64,000 nt of DNA from Microcoleus sp. bin38.metabat.b11b12b14.051 (lineage in GTDB: Bacteria > Cyanobacteriota > Cyanobacteriia > Cyanobacteriales > Microcoleaceae). The stretch covers positions 16,774-80,773 of the forward strand of contig NZ_JAAFKD010000029.1 of the NCBI RefSeq assembly GCF_013299165.1, given 5' to 3'. Position numbers and translations under genes: made by a program. Below, one piece after another: positions 25,206 through 34,772 of this stretch; position 1 is the first letter of the stretch, and every line of letters starts with the position of its first letter. The notes beneath the pieces are model-generated. The model worked only from the letters and a program-made list of their open reading frames with translations, was not told the DNA's origin and did no database searches.

Positions 25206-26666
25206 TTAATTTAATTCCGGGTGACGCAAGTGCCAATTCGTGGATTGTTCGTAAGCATGAGCCACTTGAAACAGCCGAGATTCTTGCAACAGATTACCAA
25301 TCAATTGTATCCCCACCGGCAGTCCTTTGTCATCAAATCCGCAGGGCAAACTCAAAGCTGGCAAACCAGCAAGATTCACCGGAATAGTCATCAAATCTGA
25401 CAAATACATACTCAAGGGGTCGTTGAATTTTTCCCCTGCCTTAAAAGCCGTAGTCGGAGCTGTGGGACAAACCAAAACATCAACTTGAGAAAAAGCTTTT
25501 TCAAAGTCTTCTTTAATTAAAGTCCGAACTTTTTGAGCTTTGAGATAATAGGCGTCGTAATATCCAGCGGACAACACGTAAGTGCCGATCGCAATTCGGC
25601 GTTTAACTTCTGCACCGAACCCTTGAGCCCGAGTTTTGGCGTACATATCCAAAAGATTGTCGGGATCGGGCGATCGGAAACCGTACTTAACTCCATCATA
25701 TCTCGCCAAATTAGCCGAAGCTTCCGAGGGAGCAATAATGTAGTAAGTGGGCAAACCGTAGCGGAACCGGGGACAAGAAACCACTTGAATTTCGGCGCCC
25801 AATTGTTGAAATTGCTCGATCGCCTTAGTTACAGCATCTTTCACCGACGAGTCCAGCCCTACCCCAAAAGTTTCTTTAATTACACCAATTCTAATCTGAC
25901 CCTTCGGTCGCAAACTGGGTCTCAAAGCTTGGGCGTAGTCAGGAATTGGGACATTGAGACTCGTGGAATCTCTACTGTCATAACCAGCCACGGCCCCCAA
26001 CAAAATCGCCGTATCCTCAACAGTCCGGCCAAAGGGCCCGATTTGATCGAGAGAAGAAGCGTAGGCCACCAAACCGTAACGAGAAACCAACCCATAGGTC
26101 GGTTTTAGCCCCACCAAACCGCAAAAAGCAGCAGGTTGACGGATCGAGCCTCCAGTATCCGATCCCAAACTCACGACGCATTCTCCGCCAGCCACCGCTG
26201 CGGCAGAACCGCCAGAAGAACCTCCGGGCACGCGCTCCAAGTCCCAAGGATTCGCAGTAACTTGATAGGCAGATGTTTCCGTCGAACTCCCCATGGCAAA
26301 CTCGTCCATATTTGCCTTGCCCAGAATGACGGCACCGGCTGCTTTGAGTTTGGAGACGACGGTTGCATCGTAGGGAGGCACAAAATTTTCCAAAATCCGA
26401 GATCCACAGGTTGTGGGAATGCCCTCGGTGCACATATTGTCTTTAACGGCGATCGGGATGCCCGCCAACAGTCCAATTTTCTCGCCTGCTGCGATTTGGG
26501 CATCGACTTTATGGGCCTGCGCCAATGCACTGTCTGCTGTCACGCACAGAAAGCTTTTCAATTTCGGCTCTAGCTGGGTAATTCGGTCTAATGCTTCTTG
26601 CGTAATTTCCACAGCAGAGCGTTCTTTATTGACCAGTTGTCGGTGCAACTCGCGGATGGATGCCAT
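25206..26666 (-). CDS. gatA: Asp-tRNA(Asn)/Glu-tRNA(Gln) amidotransferase subunit A
   Basis: 486 residues from the ATG at 26666 ([15 protein letters not shown]). GatA is the glutaminase of the GatCAB complex that converts Glu-tRNA(Gln) to Gln-tRNA(Gln). The amidase signature is complete: [11 protein letters not shown] (catalytic Lys), the [15 protein letters not shown] block with the cis-Ser, and [17 protein letters not shown] with the nucleophilic Ser. The end PVGIQLIG fits the family. It stands alone, as gat genes usually do in cyanobacteria, and is divergent from the HTH gene at 26884, so promoters of both should lie in 26667-26883. Confidence 0.97.
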   Translation of the reverse strand: MASIRELHRQLVNKERSAVEITQEALDRITQLEPKLKSFLCVTADSALAQAHKVDAQIAAGEKIGLLAGIPIAVKDNMCTEGIPTTCGSRILENFVPPYDATVVSKLKAAGAVILGKANMDEFAMGSSTETSAYQVTANPWDLERVPGGSSGGSAAAVAGGECVVSLGSDTGGSIRQPAAFCGLVGLKPTYGLVSRYGLVAYASSLDQIGPFGRTVEDTAILLGAVAGYDSRDSTSLNVPIPDYAQALRPSLRPKGQIRIGVIKETFGVGLDSSVKDAVTKAIEQFQQLGAEIQVVSCPRFRYGLPTYYIIAPSEASANLARYDGVKYGFRSPDPDNLLDMYAKTRAQGFGAEVKRRIAIGTYVLSAGYYDAYYLKAQKVRTLIKEDFEKAFSQVDVLVCPTAPTTAFKAGEKFNDPLSMYLSDLMTIPVNLAGLPALSLPCGFDDKGLPVGIQLIGNLLQESRLFQVAHAYEQSTNWHLRHPELN

Positions 26667-26883
26667 GCTCGTACCTTTATCAATTCTACTTTCAGCCACT
26701 TAGCCAATATAGCTGGCAATTGTACCCACTTACAGCGCTTCTTTAACTGCATCTATCTCCCTGCATCTGCGGTCAAAAAAGCTAGGTATTTGCCCCAACG
26801 ATCCCCAAGAAGAAAATTTCATCCGGAATTATCCCCAAAAGCAGAGATATATGCTAAGAAGTTCCCGATGCCCCGTTGGAGGA

Positions 26884-27339
26884 ATGCCACCTAAAGCCCA
26901 CCTAGAATCTCACCTGACGGCAGAGGAACTCAAAATTCGCTACCGGCAGGCACAAAACACCACAGAGTCGCGCCGCTGGCACTTGCTACTCTTAGTTTCC
27001 CGAAATTGGACTATCAAACAAGCAGCCCAAGTCGTAGGTCTCAACTACGACTACGCCAAAGAAATTGTCCAGCGCTACAACCGAGAAGGGCCTAACTCGG
27101 TGAGAAACCGCAGCGGAGACCGCCAGCCTCCTCCTGCCAAATCCTTGCTGAGTCCTGAACAGCAAGAAGAACTGCGCCAAGCCCTCCAAAGCCCCGCCCC
27201 CGATGGCGGAGACTGGACAGGCCCCAAAGTAGCTCGCTGGATTGCCGAAAAGACCGGTAGCGCTCATGTCTGGCCCCAACGCGGCTGGGATTATCTCAAG
27301 CGGTTGGGTGTTGATTGGCGGCGCCGCCGCCGAAAGTAG
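26884..27339 (+). CDS. Helix-turn-helix protein resembling the N-terminal domain of IS630-type transposases
   Basis: 151 residues from the ATG at 26884 (MPPKAHLESHLTAEEL). The HTH is visible as TIKQAAQVVGLNYDYAKEIV, followed by the winged part (GPNSVRNRSGDRQPPP, LSPEQQEELRQAL) and a second winged helix (WTGPKVARWIAEKTG, then VWPQRGWDYLKRLGV), ending in RRRRRK. This matches the DNA-binding half of IS630/Tc1-like transposases, but no DDE catalytic domain follows: the next 480 bp is intergenic repeats. It is either a domesticated DNA-binding protein or a transposase remnant with a natural end; similar stand-alone proteins are common in cyanobacteria. Confidence 0.75.
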   Translation: MPPKAHLESHLTAEELKIRYRQAQNTTESRRWHLLLLVSRNWTIKQAAQVVGLNYDYAKEIVQRYNREGPNSVRNRSGDRQPPPAKSLLSPEQQEELRQALQSPAPDGGDWTGPKVARWIAEKTGSAHVWPQRGWDYLKRLGVDWRRRRRK

Positions 27340-27422
27340 ATAGTTCGCAATATTTTTAAACGGGGTCGATCGCCATTGAGTGCGATCGATCCCTTTATTT
27401 TGTTTCTTTTCGCGTAGTATTC

Positions 27423-27736
27423 GTAGGGTGTGTCGCCATTAACAATCCCTAAATTAAATCTACAATTTTGTGGCGACGCACCTTAATATCATTTATAAAA
27501 AGTTTGCTGCTACAACAAAAATGTTGGGTTTGTTGCTTGCGTTCTTTAAAAGCAAAGGTGCGTCGCGATGAGATGGTCGCTCTTTCTAGAGGATTGTCGG
27601 TGGCGACGCACCCTACGGCTACGGCTAGGGCTAAAATCTCAAATCTAATTTGTTTCCTGTGCCCTTGAAAAGCAAAGGTGCGTCGCTATAGGATTGTCGC
27701 TCTTTTTTCAGGATTGTCGATCGCGACGCACCCTAC
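27423..27736. repeat. Three palindromic GTGCGTCGC elements in a row
   Basis: The elements lie at 27423-27483 (GTAGGGTGTGTCGCCA ... TGGCGACGCACC), 27555-27616 and 27675-27736 (both GGTGCGTCGC ... GCGACGCACCCTAC). They fill the gap between the HTH gene and the beta-lactamase-like gene and belong to the same family as 16842-16905, 46138-46199 and 54721-54785. Confidence 0.85.
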
Positions 27737-27819
27737 GGCTAGGGCTAAAATCTAAAATCGTTTGACTCTTGTAACAAGAGCTGCTTAGATTGAATTTGGT
27801 TGTGTTGAGGATGTGGAAT

Positions 27820-29121
27820 ATGCGAGGGTTCGGGCGTTTTTTGTCGATCGCAAACAAGATGGCAGCAGTAGCAGCCAGCATCGGACTGGTTCAAGTGTTA
27901 ACCATCGCCAGTTCATTCTCCCAATCTAACCCGCGTTCCCTAGACGAACTCTACAAAATTCGCGATCAACTCGTCACCCAACTAGAACAACCCGCCTCAC
28001 CCTCCCCAGAACCAACCCTGCTCTCTGGCTTAGTTCCCTTCGCGGGCAATCCCCAAGAAAAACTGGTACAGCAGTTGCAAGAGGTAGAAGTTCAAATATT
28101 AGTAGAACAGAGAGCAAACGACAGCTTACAGCAAGCAGTCCGTTTAGCCAACAAAGCCGTAGACACTGGAAAACAGCAAAATCAGTCGATCGAATCTTCG
28201 CAGCAAACTCAATTTTTGTGGCACCAGGCCCTCAACAACTTACAAGAAGTCCCCCAAAATTCATTTCTAGCTCCCCTCACAGGCTCAAAAGCTCAGGAAT
28301 ACCGGGAAAATTTAACCGCAGCAACCTCTCAAGTGCAGCAAGCAAAATCTGATTTTTTGGCTGTGGTGGCTCGGGAAAGCGGTTTGTCGGATCAAGCATC
28401 GATCGGCATTTGCCACCTTTCTAGAGAGTGCGTCAACCTGCGGGGCGATGTGCCTCCTGTCAGCCCGGCCAGCTTAATTAAACTGCCGATTGCTGTCGCC
28501 CTGATGCAAAAACTCGAAAAAGAAAGAATTAGTCTAAACCATGAAGTATTAGTCGATCCGGGCAATTTCACCGAAGACTCATCGACAAAGATTGTGTCCG
28601 ATCGCAATTACCCGGTGCAGGTACTGTTAGAAGAAATGATCGATCGCAGCAGCAACATCGCCACCAATCAACTGATCGATTATTTGGGTGCCGATTACAT
28701 CAATCAATTCTTAGACAATCGCGGCTACCAAGTCACCCGCGTCAACTTCAAATTAATGGGCGAAAAAACTATGCCCGCCAACCCCGGTTCCGGCCCTAAC
28801 CGCCTGACTGCTAACGAACTCACCGAAATGATGGTGCAAATTTATAGCGGCGAAACACCAGGCGCTAAACTTTTAGTAGAAACTCTCAACCGCCAGTACG
28901 ATCGCGATTTGGGATTCGCCGCCTTGAAAGGAACTAACGCCCAGTGGTTGGGCGAAAAAACTGGGGAGAATTCCCTGGTGCTCGGCACAACTTTAGCGAT
29001 GAACATTGACGGCGAAGCCTATGTGATGACTGTGATAGACAGCCGCACCAGCGGCGATCTACAAATCCGCCAGTCGATCGCTAAAATTGCCGATTATATT
29101 AGTAAGAATCCCAGCTTTTGA
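27820..29121 (+). CDS. Class A beta-lactamase-like serine hydrolase
   Basis: 433 residues from the ATG at 27820, which lies 9 nt after GAGG; ATG 27811 and TTG 27790 are in frame but poorly placed. A signal sequence (MAAVAASIGLVQVLTIASS) is followed by a 150-residue coiled-coil-rich spacer with Gln-rich helices and then the penicillin-binding fold. Active-site motifs are SLIK (S218, K221), the SSN of DRSSNIATN (S277, N279), and KTG (K380). It acts in the periplasm, as a beta-lactamase or a cell-wall amide hydrolase; the long N-terminal spacer argues against a simple resistance enzyme. It is followed 25 bp later by the receptor-kinase gene. Confidence 0.87.
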   Translation: MRGFGRFLSIANKMAAVAASIGLVQVLTIASSFSQSNPRSLDELYKIRDQLVTQLEQPASPSPEPTLLSGLVPFAGNPQEKLVQQLQEVEVQILVEQRANDSLQQAVRLANKAVDTGKQQNQSIESSQQTQFLWHQALNNLQEVPQNSFLAPLTGSKAQEYRENLTAATSQVQQAKSDFLAVVARESGLSDQASIGICHLSRECVNLRGDVPPVSPASLIKLPIAVALMQKLEKERISLNHEVLVDPGNFTEDSSTKIVSDRNYPVQVLLEEMIDRSSNIATNQLIDYLGADYINQFLDNRGYQVTRVNFKLMGEKTMPANPGSGPNRLTANELTEMMVQIYSGETPGAKLLVETLNRQYDRDLGFAALKGTNAQWLGEKTGENSLVLGTTLAMNIDGEAYVMTVIDSRTSGDLQIRQSIAKIADYISKNPSF

Positions 29122-29146
29122 AAATCTGAGAATTTGTTAAAAAATT

Positions 29147-31591
29147 ATGTGCCTGAATCCAGGGGATATTCTGTGCGATCGCTACCAAATTATCGCTAAA
29201 TTGGGGTGTGGAGGGTTTGCGATTACCTATACAGCTAACGATTTAGAGCAACCCGAAAATTCTCCTTGCGTCGTCAAGGAAATTTTGTCTCCTAAATCAA
29301 ACGATCCGAGAGTTTTGCAGGAAGCAACAGCACTATTTAATAAAGAAGCTAAAGCTCTGAAGGATCTCGATCAGTGCCAGTGCATTCCTAGGTTAATGGA
29401 TCATTTTCAACAAAATGGAAAATTTTACTTAATTCAAGAATACATCGAAGGAACTCCGCTGAACAAAGAACTCCCGAGCGAAGATATCCTTCCCTGCAAG
29501 CAGTTTGAGGAAAAAGAAGTCATTGATTTATTGCTAGAGATTTTGTCGATTTTAAATTTCGTCCACTCTCTAGGTATGATTCATCGGGATATTAAACCGT
29601 CAAACTTAATCCGGCGCAAGCGTGACGGCAAAATTTTTTTAATTGACTTTGGGGCAGTCAAAGGTATTAGGAATTTAGTGCTAGACGGCGGTCAAATAAC
29701 TCAAACTCGCGTAATTGGTACTGAGGGTTATATGCCAGCGGAACAGTTGAAAAATCAACCAAAATTTAACAGTGATATCTATGCTACGGGAATCATAGGC
29801 ATCCGAGCGATCACAGGTTTACATATTGAAGAATTTTTTACCGATCAAAAAACTTCCGAAATCATCTGGCGCTATGCAACGCACGATCGCCCGATGGTAC
29901 AAATTAGCGACAAATTGGAAAAAATTTTAAATAAAATGGTGCGCTACCATTTTATCGATCCTTATCGTTATCAATCCGCTGCTGAAGTGTTGCACGATTT
30001 GCGATCGATCACAGGATTACAACTACCGCCATTACCTTCATTACCTTTGAAAAAATCACTGCTATTTCTGCCTAAACATAGATTACCTATATTTATCGCG
30101 ATCGCAGTATTAGTCGGGCCAGCAACATTTTTTATACACAATTGTTTTCAACCAAAAACTCATCCTTTCATCCAGGGAGATGCTGTGAGTGGTGGCGAAG
30201 AAATCCTAGTAAAAACTTCTTCGCCTCGGCTAAAGGAAAAGGGAGTTAAGGAGTTTGCCAAATCAAATTATCCATCTGCTTTGAATTTATTCAAAAAATC
30301 CTGGAATCAAGAATACGGCAAAGATCCAGAAACTTTAATTTATATGAATAATGCCTTTCTAGAGGCAAGCAAGACTCCTTATTACACAATAGCTGTGGCT
30401 CTTCCTGTTAGTAACCGGAGAAATCCCGATCGTTCTGTTTACATGGGCGATCGGGGGAAAGAATTTCTGCGCGGAGTGGCTCAAGCGCAAACAGAAGTTA
30501 ATTTGGGATTGCTCAATCCTAACAGGGATCGAGACTTTTTCGGTCAAGGTTTTTTAGCAAGTAAAGCCATTAATGGCAAAGGACTGAAAATTATTATTAG
30601 TGATGATGAAAATGATGGGGCAAAGGCAAAAAAAAGAGCAATTTCACTGGTAAATCAACCGGATATTTTAGCAGTTGTCGGTCACGGTAGCAGCGAGATG
30701 ACGATGCACACTGTAGATATTTACAATAACAATAATCTGGTTTTGATGTCCCCGGGTGCAGCTACCGAAGAACTGACCTATGAACCCAAGAAAAATTTCT
30801 TTCGGAGTATATATACGAGCAGTGTAATTGCTAAAGATTTAGCGAAATACCTGCTCACAAAAAATCAAAAACAAGCAGTTATTTTATACAATCCTCGCAG
30901 CCCATTCGGAGCATCTTTTAGGGAAGAGTTCACAAAGTATTTTCGAGACATCCGAGGGGGAAAAATAGTCGAGATTCGCGATTTCGATTTATCTCAACAA
31001 AAGTTCAGCGCCAAAAAAGTTATCGAAGAAATTCAGGGAAAAGGAGAAACTGCGATCGTGTTAGTTCCAGACCCTCATCTGACGAGATCCCTAGACAGCG
31101 CATTTGAGATAATCAAACTTAATAAAGATCAAAATTGGATTGTCGGGGGATGGACGCTAGTATTTCCGCAAATGTTAGAATTGGCATCACAGCAAAAGCA
31201 AAATTTGTTTAAAAAACTGATTTTTTCTGTTAGCTGGCATCCTTTAAGCAGTCCTAACAAAGCATTTTCCCAACAGGCGAGATCGCTGTGGGGAGAAGAG
31301 AGAAATACCCGTATATCTTCAGCTTACGATGCAACGCAGGCACTGATCAAAGCTTTGGAAATGCAGTCAAAACCTAGTCGTGAAGGAATGCAAAAAATGC
31401 TTGCGAATCCCAAATTTAGCGCTTACGGAGCAACCGGAACTATTCAGTTTGAATCGCCCAAAAATGGCGATCGCAAAAATCCCCCTAGCGATTTGGTGCA
31501 TATTGTAAAATGTCCAAAAGAGCAGTTCGGCCTCGCTTTTGTGCCAGTCAAGTATCCGACAGCGGCAGCGGCAGGTTTAAAGTGCGATTGA
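29147..31591 (+). CDS. Transmembrane Ser/Thr kinase with periplasmic ABC-type substrate-binding domain
   Basis: 814 residues. Kinase domain residues 10-290: KLGCGGFAITYTA loop, VVKEI (K44), HRDIKPSN (H146-D148), IDFGAVKG (D167), GTEGYMPAEQ. One transmembrane helix at about 313-331 (LPIFIAIAVLVGPATFFI). A short helical segment at 365-405 resembles a TPR-like spacer. Residues 412-790 are a type 1 periplasmic binding fold (Leu/Ile/Val-binding type): YTIAVALPVSN, FLRGVAQAQTEVN, LAVVGHGSSEMT (as ILAVVGHGSS), VLMSPGAATEEL, FFRSIYTSSVIAKDLAKYL, SAYDATQALIKAL. The layout implies an outside sensor controlling an inside kinase. It is probably cotranscribed with the beta-lactamase-like gene. Confidence 0.9.
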   Translation: MCLNPGDILCDRYQIIAKLGCGGFAITYTANDLEQPENSPCVVKEILSPKSNDPRVLQEATALFNKEAKALKDLDQCQCIPRLMDHFQQNGKFYLIQEYIEGTPLNKELPSEDILPCKQFEEKEVIDLLLEILSILNFVHSLGMIHRDIKPSNLIRRKRDGKIFLIDFGAVKGIRNLVLDGGQITQTRVIGTEGYMPAEQLKNQPKFNSDIYATGIIGIRAITGLHIEEFFTDQKTSEIIWRYATHDRPMVQISDKLEKILNKMVRYHFIDPYRYQSAAEVLHDLRSITGLQLPPLPSLPLKKSLLFLPKHRLPIFIAIAVLVGPATFFIHNCFQPKTHPFIQGDAVSGGEEILVKTSSPRLKEKGVKEFAKSNYPSALNLFKKSWNQEYGKDPETLIYMNNAFLEASKTPYYTIAVALPVSNRRNPDRSVYMGDRGKEFLRGVAQAQTEVNLGLLNPNRDRDFFGQGFLASKAINGKGLKIIISDDENDGAKAKKRAISLVNQPDILAVVGHGSSEMTMHTVDIYNNNNLVLMSPGAATEELTYEPKKNFFRSIYTSSVIAKDLAKYLLTKNQKQAVILYNPRSPFGASFREEFTKYFRDIRGGKIVEIRDFDLSQQKFSAKKVIEEIQGKGETAIVLVPDPHLTRSLDSAFEIIKLNKDQNWIVGGWTLVFPQMLELASQQKQNLFKKLIFSVSWHPLSSPNKAFSQQARSLWGEERNTRISSAYDATQALIKALEMQSKPSREGMQKMLANPKFSAYGATGTIQFESPKNGDRKNPPSDLVHIVKCPKEQFGLAFVPVKYPTAAAAGLKCD

Positions 31592-31613
31592 CATAACTAG
31601 CTCAAATGATTGT

Positions 31614-31676
31614 AGGTTTGTAGTGAGGACTTTAGTCCTCGGATGGATGCGGACTAAAGTCCTCACTACAAACCTT
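31614..31676. repeat. Palindromic GGACTTTAGTCC-type element
   Basis: AGGTTTGTAGTGAGGACTTT (from 31614) pairs with its near-perfect reverse complement ending at 31676. It is a sister of 23881-23938, lying 22 bp after the receptor-kinase stop, where it may end transcription. Confidence 0.85.
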
Positions 31677-31704
31677 TATTGTCCTTCGATCGCCCAATCA
31701 GTAA

Positions 31705-32541
31705 ATGTCTCACACAAAACTCCACGCTTCCGTCAAAGGAGAAGGATTTCCGATTCTCTGCTTGCACGGCCATCCCGGTTCCGGCGATTGTATGTCTGTC
31801 TTCACAGAACACCTATCACAGCGGTTTCGGACGATCGCCCCAGACTTGCGCGGCTACGGCAACAGCCGCACCTCAAATTCCTTTGAAATGACCGACCACT
31901 TGCTTGATTTAGAGGCACTTTTAGACCGATTGGGAGTCGATCGCACTTTAGTCATCGGCTGGTCTTTGGGAGGGATTTTAGCCCTAGAATTAGCGATGAA
32001 ATATCCCCAGCGAGTCACCGGTTTGATTGTCCTAGCCTCCGCCGCCAAACCGCGCGGCAGTCACCCGCCCATCTCTTGGCAAGATAATCTTTACACCGGT
32101 TTAGCCGGAATTATCAACTGGGTTGTACCCGGTTGGCAGTGGAATATTGATACTTTTGGCAGGCGATCGCTCTTTCGTTACTTGATCCAGCAGCATACAG
32201 CGACCCCTTACCGCTACTTAGCACGGGCAGGTACTCCCGCCTACCTCCAGACTTCCAGCGCCGCTACAAATGCCTTAAATACGGCTCTCAGGGCAGGATA
32301 CGATCGGTTGCCACAACTTGCTGACATTCAATGTCCCTGCTTGGTATTGGCTGGAGAGGGCGATCGACATATCACCTCAGCATCCAGTTTAGAAACAGCC
32401 CGCCACCTCCAGCAGAGTCAGTGGGAGTGCTATCCCAATACAGCCCACTTGTTTCCGTGGGAAATTCCCGAGCAAGTAATCGCAGATATCGATCGTTGGA
32501 TTGAGAATTTCCCCGAAGCAGTGGGCAATTGCGAGTCTTGA
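31705..32541 (+). CDS. Alpha/beta hydrolase fold protein
   Basis: 278 residues. Typical fold markers: LCLHGHPGSGDC (oxyanion loop), IAPDLRGYGNSR, VIGWSLGGILALELA with the nucleophilic Ser in GWSLGG, the acid in GEGDRHIT, and the histidine in NTAHLFPWE. No signal peptide, so cytoplasmic. The closest general group is the BioH/haloalkane-dehalogenase-like esterases; the substrate cannot be inferred. It starts 28 bp after the palindromic element and is not obviously in an operon. Confidence 0.85.
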   Translation: MSHTKLHASVKGEGFPILCLHGHPGSGDCMSVFTEHLSQRFRTIAPDLRGYGNSRTSNSFEMTDHLLDLEALLDRLGVDRTLVIGWSLGGILALELAMKYPQRVTGLIVLASAAKPRGSHPPISWQDNLYTGLAGIINWVVPGWQWNIDTFGRRSLFRYLIQQHTATPYRYLARAGTPAYLQTSSAATNALNTALRAGYDRLPQLADIQCPCLVLAGEGDRHITSASSLETARHLQQSQWECYPNTAHLFPWEIPEQVIADIDRWIENFPEAVGNCES

Positions 32542-32731
32542 GTTTTGAACTTGTTAGAAGAAATTAATCACCAAACAGTCAAAAGTTTTGAATTTATCTC
32601 GTTTGCGTTTGCATCCGAATTAAACAGTGCGATCGTCCCCAAGAGCGATCGGGGTTCGCTGGCAGCGTATAATTCCGATATTACCGGATTTGAATTTACA
32701 ACTCAAAACTCAAAACTCACAATTCCTCCTG

Positions 32732-33010
32732 CTACTGACCGCTCAAAACAGGCAACAACCCTCCCTCACCAAACTTTCCCAAATCATCTGCAACAGTCAA
32801 AGCAATAGGTTTGCAGCGCTGAATGGAAACACTAAGACCTTCTGCACCTTCATTTTCAATGTCTTCTACATAACCTGCTTTTGCACCTTCGGCATCTTGA
32901 GAAGTCAAGAAGGGGCCAAAATAGTAAATGCACCGTGGCGCTGAAGTTTTAACTTCAACCCACCAAGCCAATCCGAAAAAGTTGAGCAAGCTAATCAAGA
33001 GTTCTTTCAT
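32732..33010 (-). CDS. DUF1816 (CpcD-like) protein
   Basis: 92 residues from the ATG at 33010 (MKELLISLLNFFGLAWW). The core AWWVEVKTSAPRCIYYFGPF, then GYVEDIENEGAEGL, is the DUF1816 signature, a small cyanobacterial family related to the CpcD phycobilisome linker domain. The C-terminal 25 residues are variable. A role near phycobilisomes is a family-level suggestion only; no phycobilisome genes lie nearby. The DNA between it and the IsrB element (33011-33340) holds nothing I recognise. Confidence 0.82.
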   Translation of the reverse strand: MKELLISLLNFFGLAWWVEVKTSAPRCIYYFGPFLTSQDAEGAKAGYVEDIENEGAEGLSVSIQRCKPIALTVADDLGKFGEGGLLPVLSGQ

Positions 33011-33429
33011 CGGCTTTTCTAATGTATTTAGCGGTGTTTTCATGGTGGTGCGGGCAACGCGCTTTTTTTATTGACGCGGCTGCGATGCTACTAAGAATTT
33101 ATCCAACCTATTTAAAGGTAATATCTAAATAGATTCGGGTCTAATTCCTGTTAGAAATTAATGACTAATGCCCCTTAAACTTTCCCCTGTGTTTAACTAA
33201 CGAAAACCGAGCAGCTATCCTTACTTATTCAGGCTATGCAACTAGCATTTTTGGGCGAAATCCACCTATTTTTGCATCGCTGTAGCTGCTGAAAAACTGG
33301 AAATAACCAAACAAGTGGTTTCTCATCATCAGAAAAAATGGTGTGAAACCCCGTCCTTCTAGGACGGCTTTACAGTTCGCCAAGAGTTGTAGGCAAGGAA
33401 TTTGCAATCTCCCGGCTTTGCACCTTGAG

Positions 33430-34380
33430 TTAGGCGTTTGCCTGTATCAAGACTGTGCAGGCTGACGCGAGACTTTTGAAGGTCTTCACCACCTCCAAAC
33501 AGCATTTACCGTATTTGGGATGCTTGACAATCCCGCCCCGCTTTAACCCTTGCGACATAGAACCCCCATAAGGGCGGCGGTATCCATTCTTGCCGGGATT
33601 GAAAACATGAAGTTGTCTGCGGTGAATGCGGAGCGGCTGGCACTCCATTACCGCTGTATTGTCTGGCCCAGAATCACCGCCCACTAGCAAATAAGCCAAA
33701 ACCCACGAATCAACGCAATGAGCGTCAAAACTGTTAGATAGTTTTTTCTTGGACTTCTTCAGTCCCAGCGCTTGTCTGGTTTGATAGGTATTCTCCCAGC
33801 CGTCGAACTTGGTCACGGGTGCAATTTTTTCTAATTCCCAGTTGCACCACTGCTTTCCAACTTCCAGGGGTGAAAAAGATGTATTCCAAGCCTTGCAACC
33901 TTTCTTGGTTGTGGCTTTGATATCTTCAATCCCAATATGGGAAACAGGGAAGATAGAGGCCAAGACCTTAACAACTCTGACCTTGAATTGCCATCTTGCT
34001 TTTGTGCTCGGAGGAATCCCGCCGCGCTTGCGATTTTGGCGATTCTTTCGATACGGTGTCTTGCGGTTGCGTCTGGCACGTCTGGCATTGGTACTCGCCT
34101 CCTCTGCATCCTTAACCCAATCAACCGCATGGAATTGCTGGTTGAGATAGGTGTGAGCTTTGGATTTGACAGTGTACCCTTCGCGCTTGGAACCCGGATC
34201 GATTCCAACTGCTACAGGTTGCATTAGACGATTAGACGGCTCAACGTTTAAGCGAATGCAAAAGATTCCTTTACGAAAGAATGGAGTTGCTTTTCCAGAT
34301 TCAATCCATCTTTGGGCCCGCATTGGTGTTGTAGGCATCAAAGGTCGCTGGCTTGAGTCAACTACTGGAACGTATTGCAT
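33430..34380 (-). CDS. isrB: IsrB-like RuvC nuclease (IscB relative without HNH domain)
   Basis: 316 residues. The N-terminal PLMP domain is visible (PLMP at residues 13-16, then RAQRWIESGKA and FFRKGIFCIRL). RuvC-I is VGIDPGSKREG (D61), followed by an arginine-rich bridge helix (RRARRNRKTPYRKNRQNRKR), RuvC-II HIGIEDIKA (E152) and RuvC-III DAHCVDSWVLAY (H221, D224). Between RuvC-II and -III there are only about 65 residues, with GWENTYQTRQALGLKKSKK and no HNH motif, which separates IsrB from IscB. Known IsrB proteins are omega-RNA-guided nickases of about 350 residues, so this one is slightly short; all RuvC residues are present. A degenerate RRXRR-domain protein is the main alternative. Confidence 0.78.
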   Translation of the reverse strand: MQYVPVVDSSQRPLMPTTPMRAQRWIESGKATPFFRKGIFCIRLNVEPSNRLMQPVAVGIDPGSKREGYTVKSKAHTYLNQQFHAVDWVKDAEEASTNARRARRNRKTPYRKNRQNRKRGGIPPSTKARWQFKVRVVKVLASIFPVSHIGIEDIKATTKKGCKAWNTSFSPLEVGKQWCNWELEKIAPVTKFDGWENTYQTRQALGLKKSKKKLSNSFDAHCVDSWVLAYLLVGGDSGPDNTAVMECQPLRIHRRQLHVFNPGKNGYRRPYGGSMSQGLKRGGIVKHPKYGKCCLEVVKTFKSLASACTVLIQANA

Positions 34381-34600
34381 CTTGGTTGGTTTGCCGGTAA
34401 GGCTAATTGTTTAATTCCCTTCGACTTTGACGATCCAAGAGGTTAGGGATTAGGGAGGTGTCCTTAACGTTGCCAGAAGTGCCACCTTCCGATCGTTCAA
34501 ATTAGCTTCTCAGCTAGTGTCTAGTCCTACTTGCGCTTGCTTTTCTCTATTGGCTTAGAGTCCTGACAAGCCCCGTGCCTTTAGGCCGGGGTTAGTGACA
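34381..34600 (-). ncRNA. Candidate omega-RNA of the IsrB element
   Basis: IsrB and IscB guide RNAs lie directly upstream of the nuclease gene, with the guide taken from DNA outside the element. Here the minus strand reads guide side (beyond 34600), then the end hairpin (34591-34571), then GCTTGTCAGGACTC and about 170 nt of non-coding sequence up to the start codon. The length and the hairpin-GCTTGTC opening fit; I have not derived a full structure. Confidence 0.55.
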
Positions 34601-34772
34601 GTGATCTGTTATCTATTCAGTTTTACCTCTAATTTGAGTCCATACATGGTGTTTTTCCCGCTGACATTTGATCGGCATTATGCTAGCAAAGTGTAAGTAG
34701 CTACAGACAGCGATCGCAACGCTTTAGCTACTTACATAAATTACTCTGTTGTGCTGTTTTTTTCAACCAATT

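Larger units (their letters stand above)
33345..34600 (-). mobile_element. IS200/IS605-like element carrying IsrB, without a tnpA
   Basis: The boundaries are set by hairpins. At the right end (3' of the gene on the minus strand) CCGTCC/GGACGG lies at 33352-33368. At the left end CCCC-TGCC-TTTA-GGC-GGGG lies at 34571-34591, followed outward by TTAGTGACA. Between them are only the IsrB gene and a 200-bp non-coding leader. No Y1 HUH transposase is present, so movement would need one in trans. Exact ends are uncertain by tens of bases. Confidence 0.7.

Noticed and set aside
32545..32808. 87-codon plus-strand frame after the hydrolase gene
   Set aside because: It overlaps the well-supported DUF1816 gene on the other strand and has no recognisable features.
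33430..34380. Calling the nuclease IscB or TnpB
   Set aside because: There is no HNH domain between RuvC-II and RuvC-III (against IscB), and the N-terminal PLMP domain and motif spacing are unlike TnpB.
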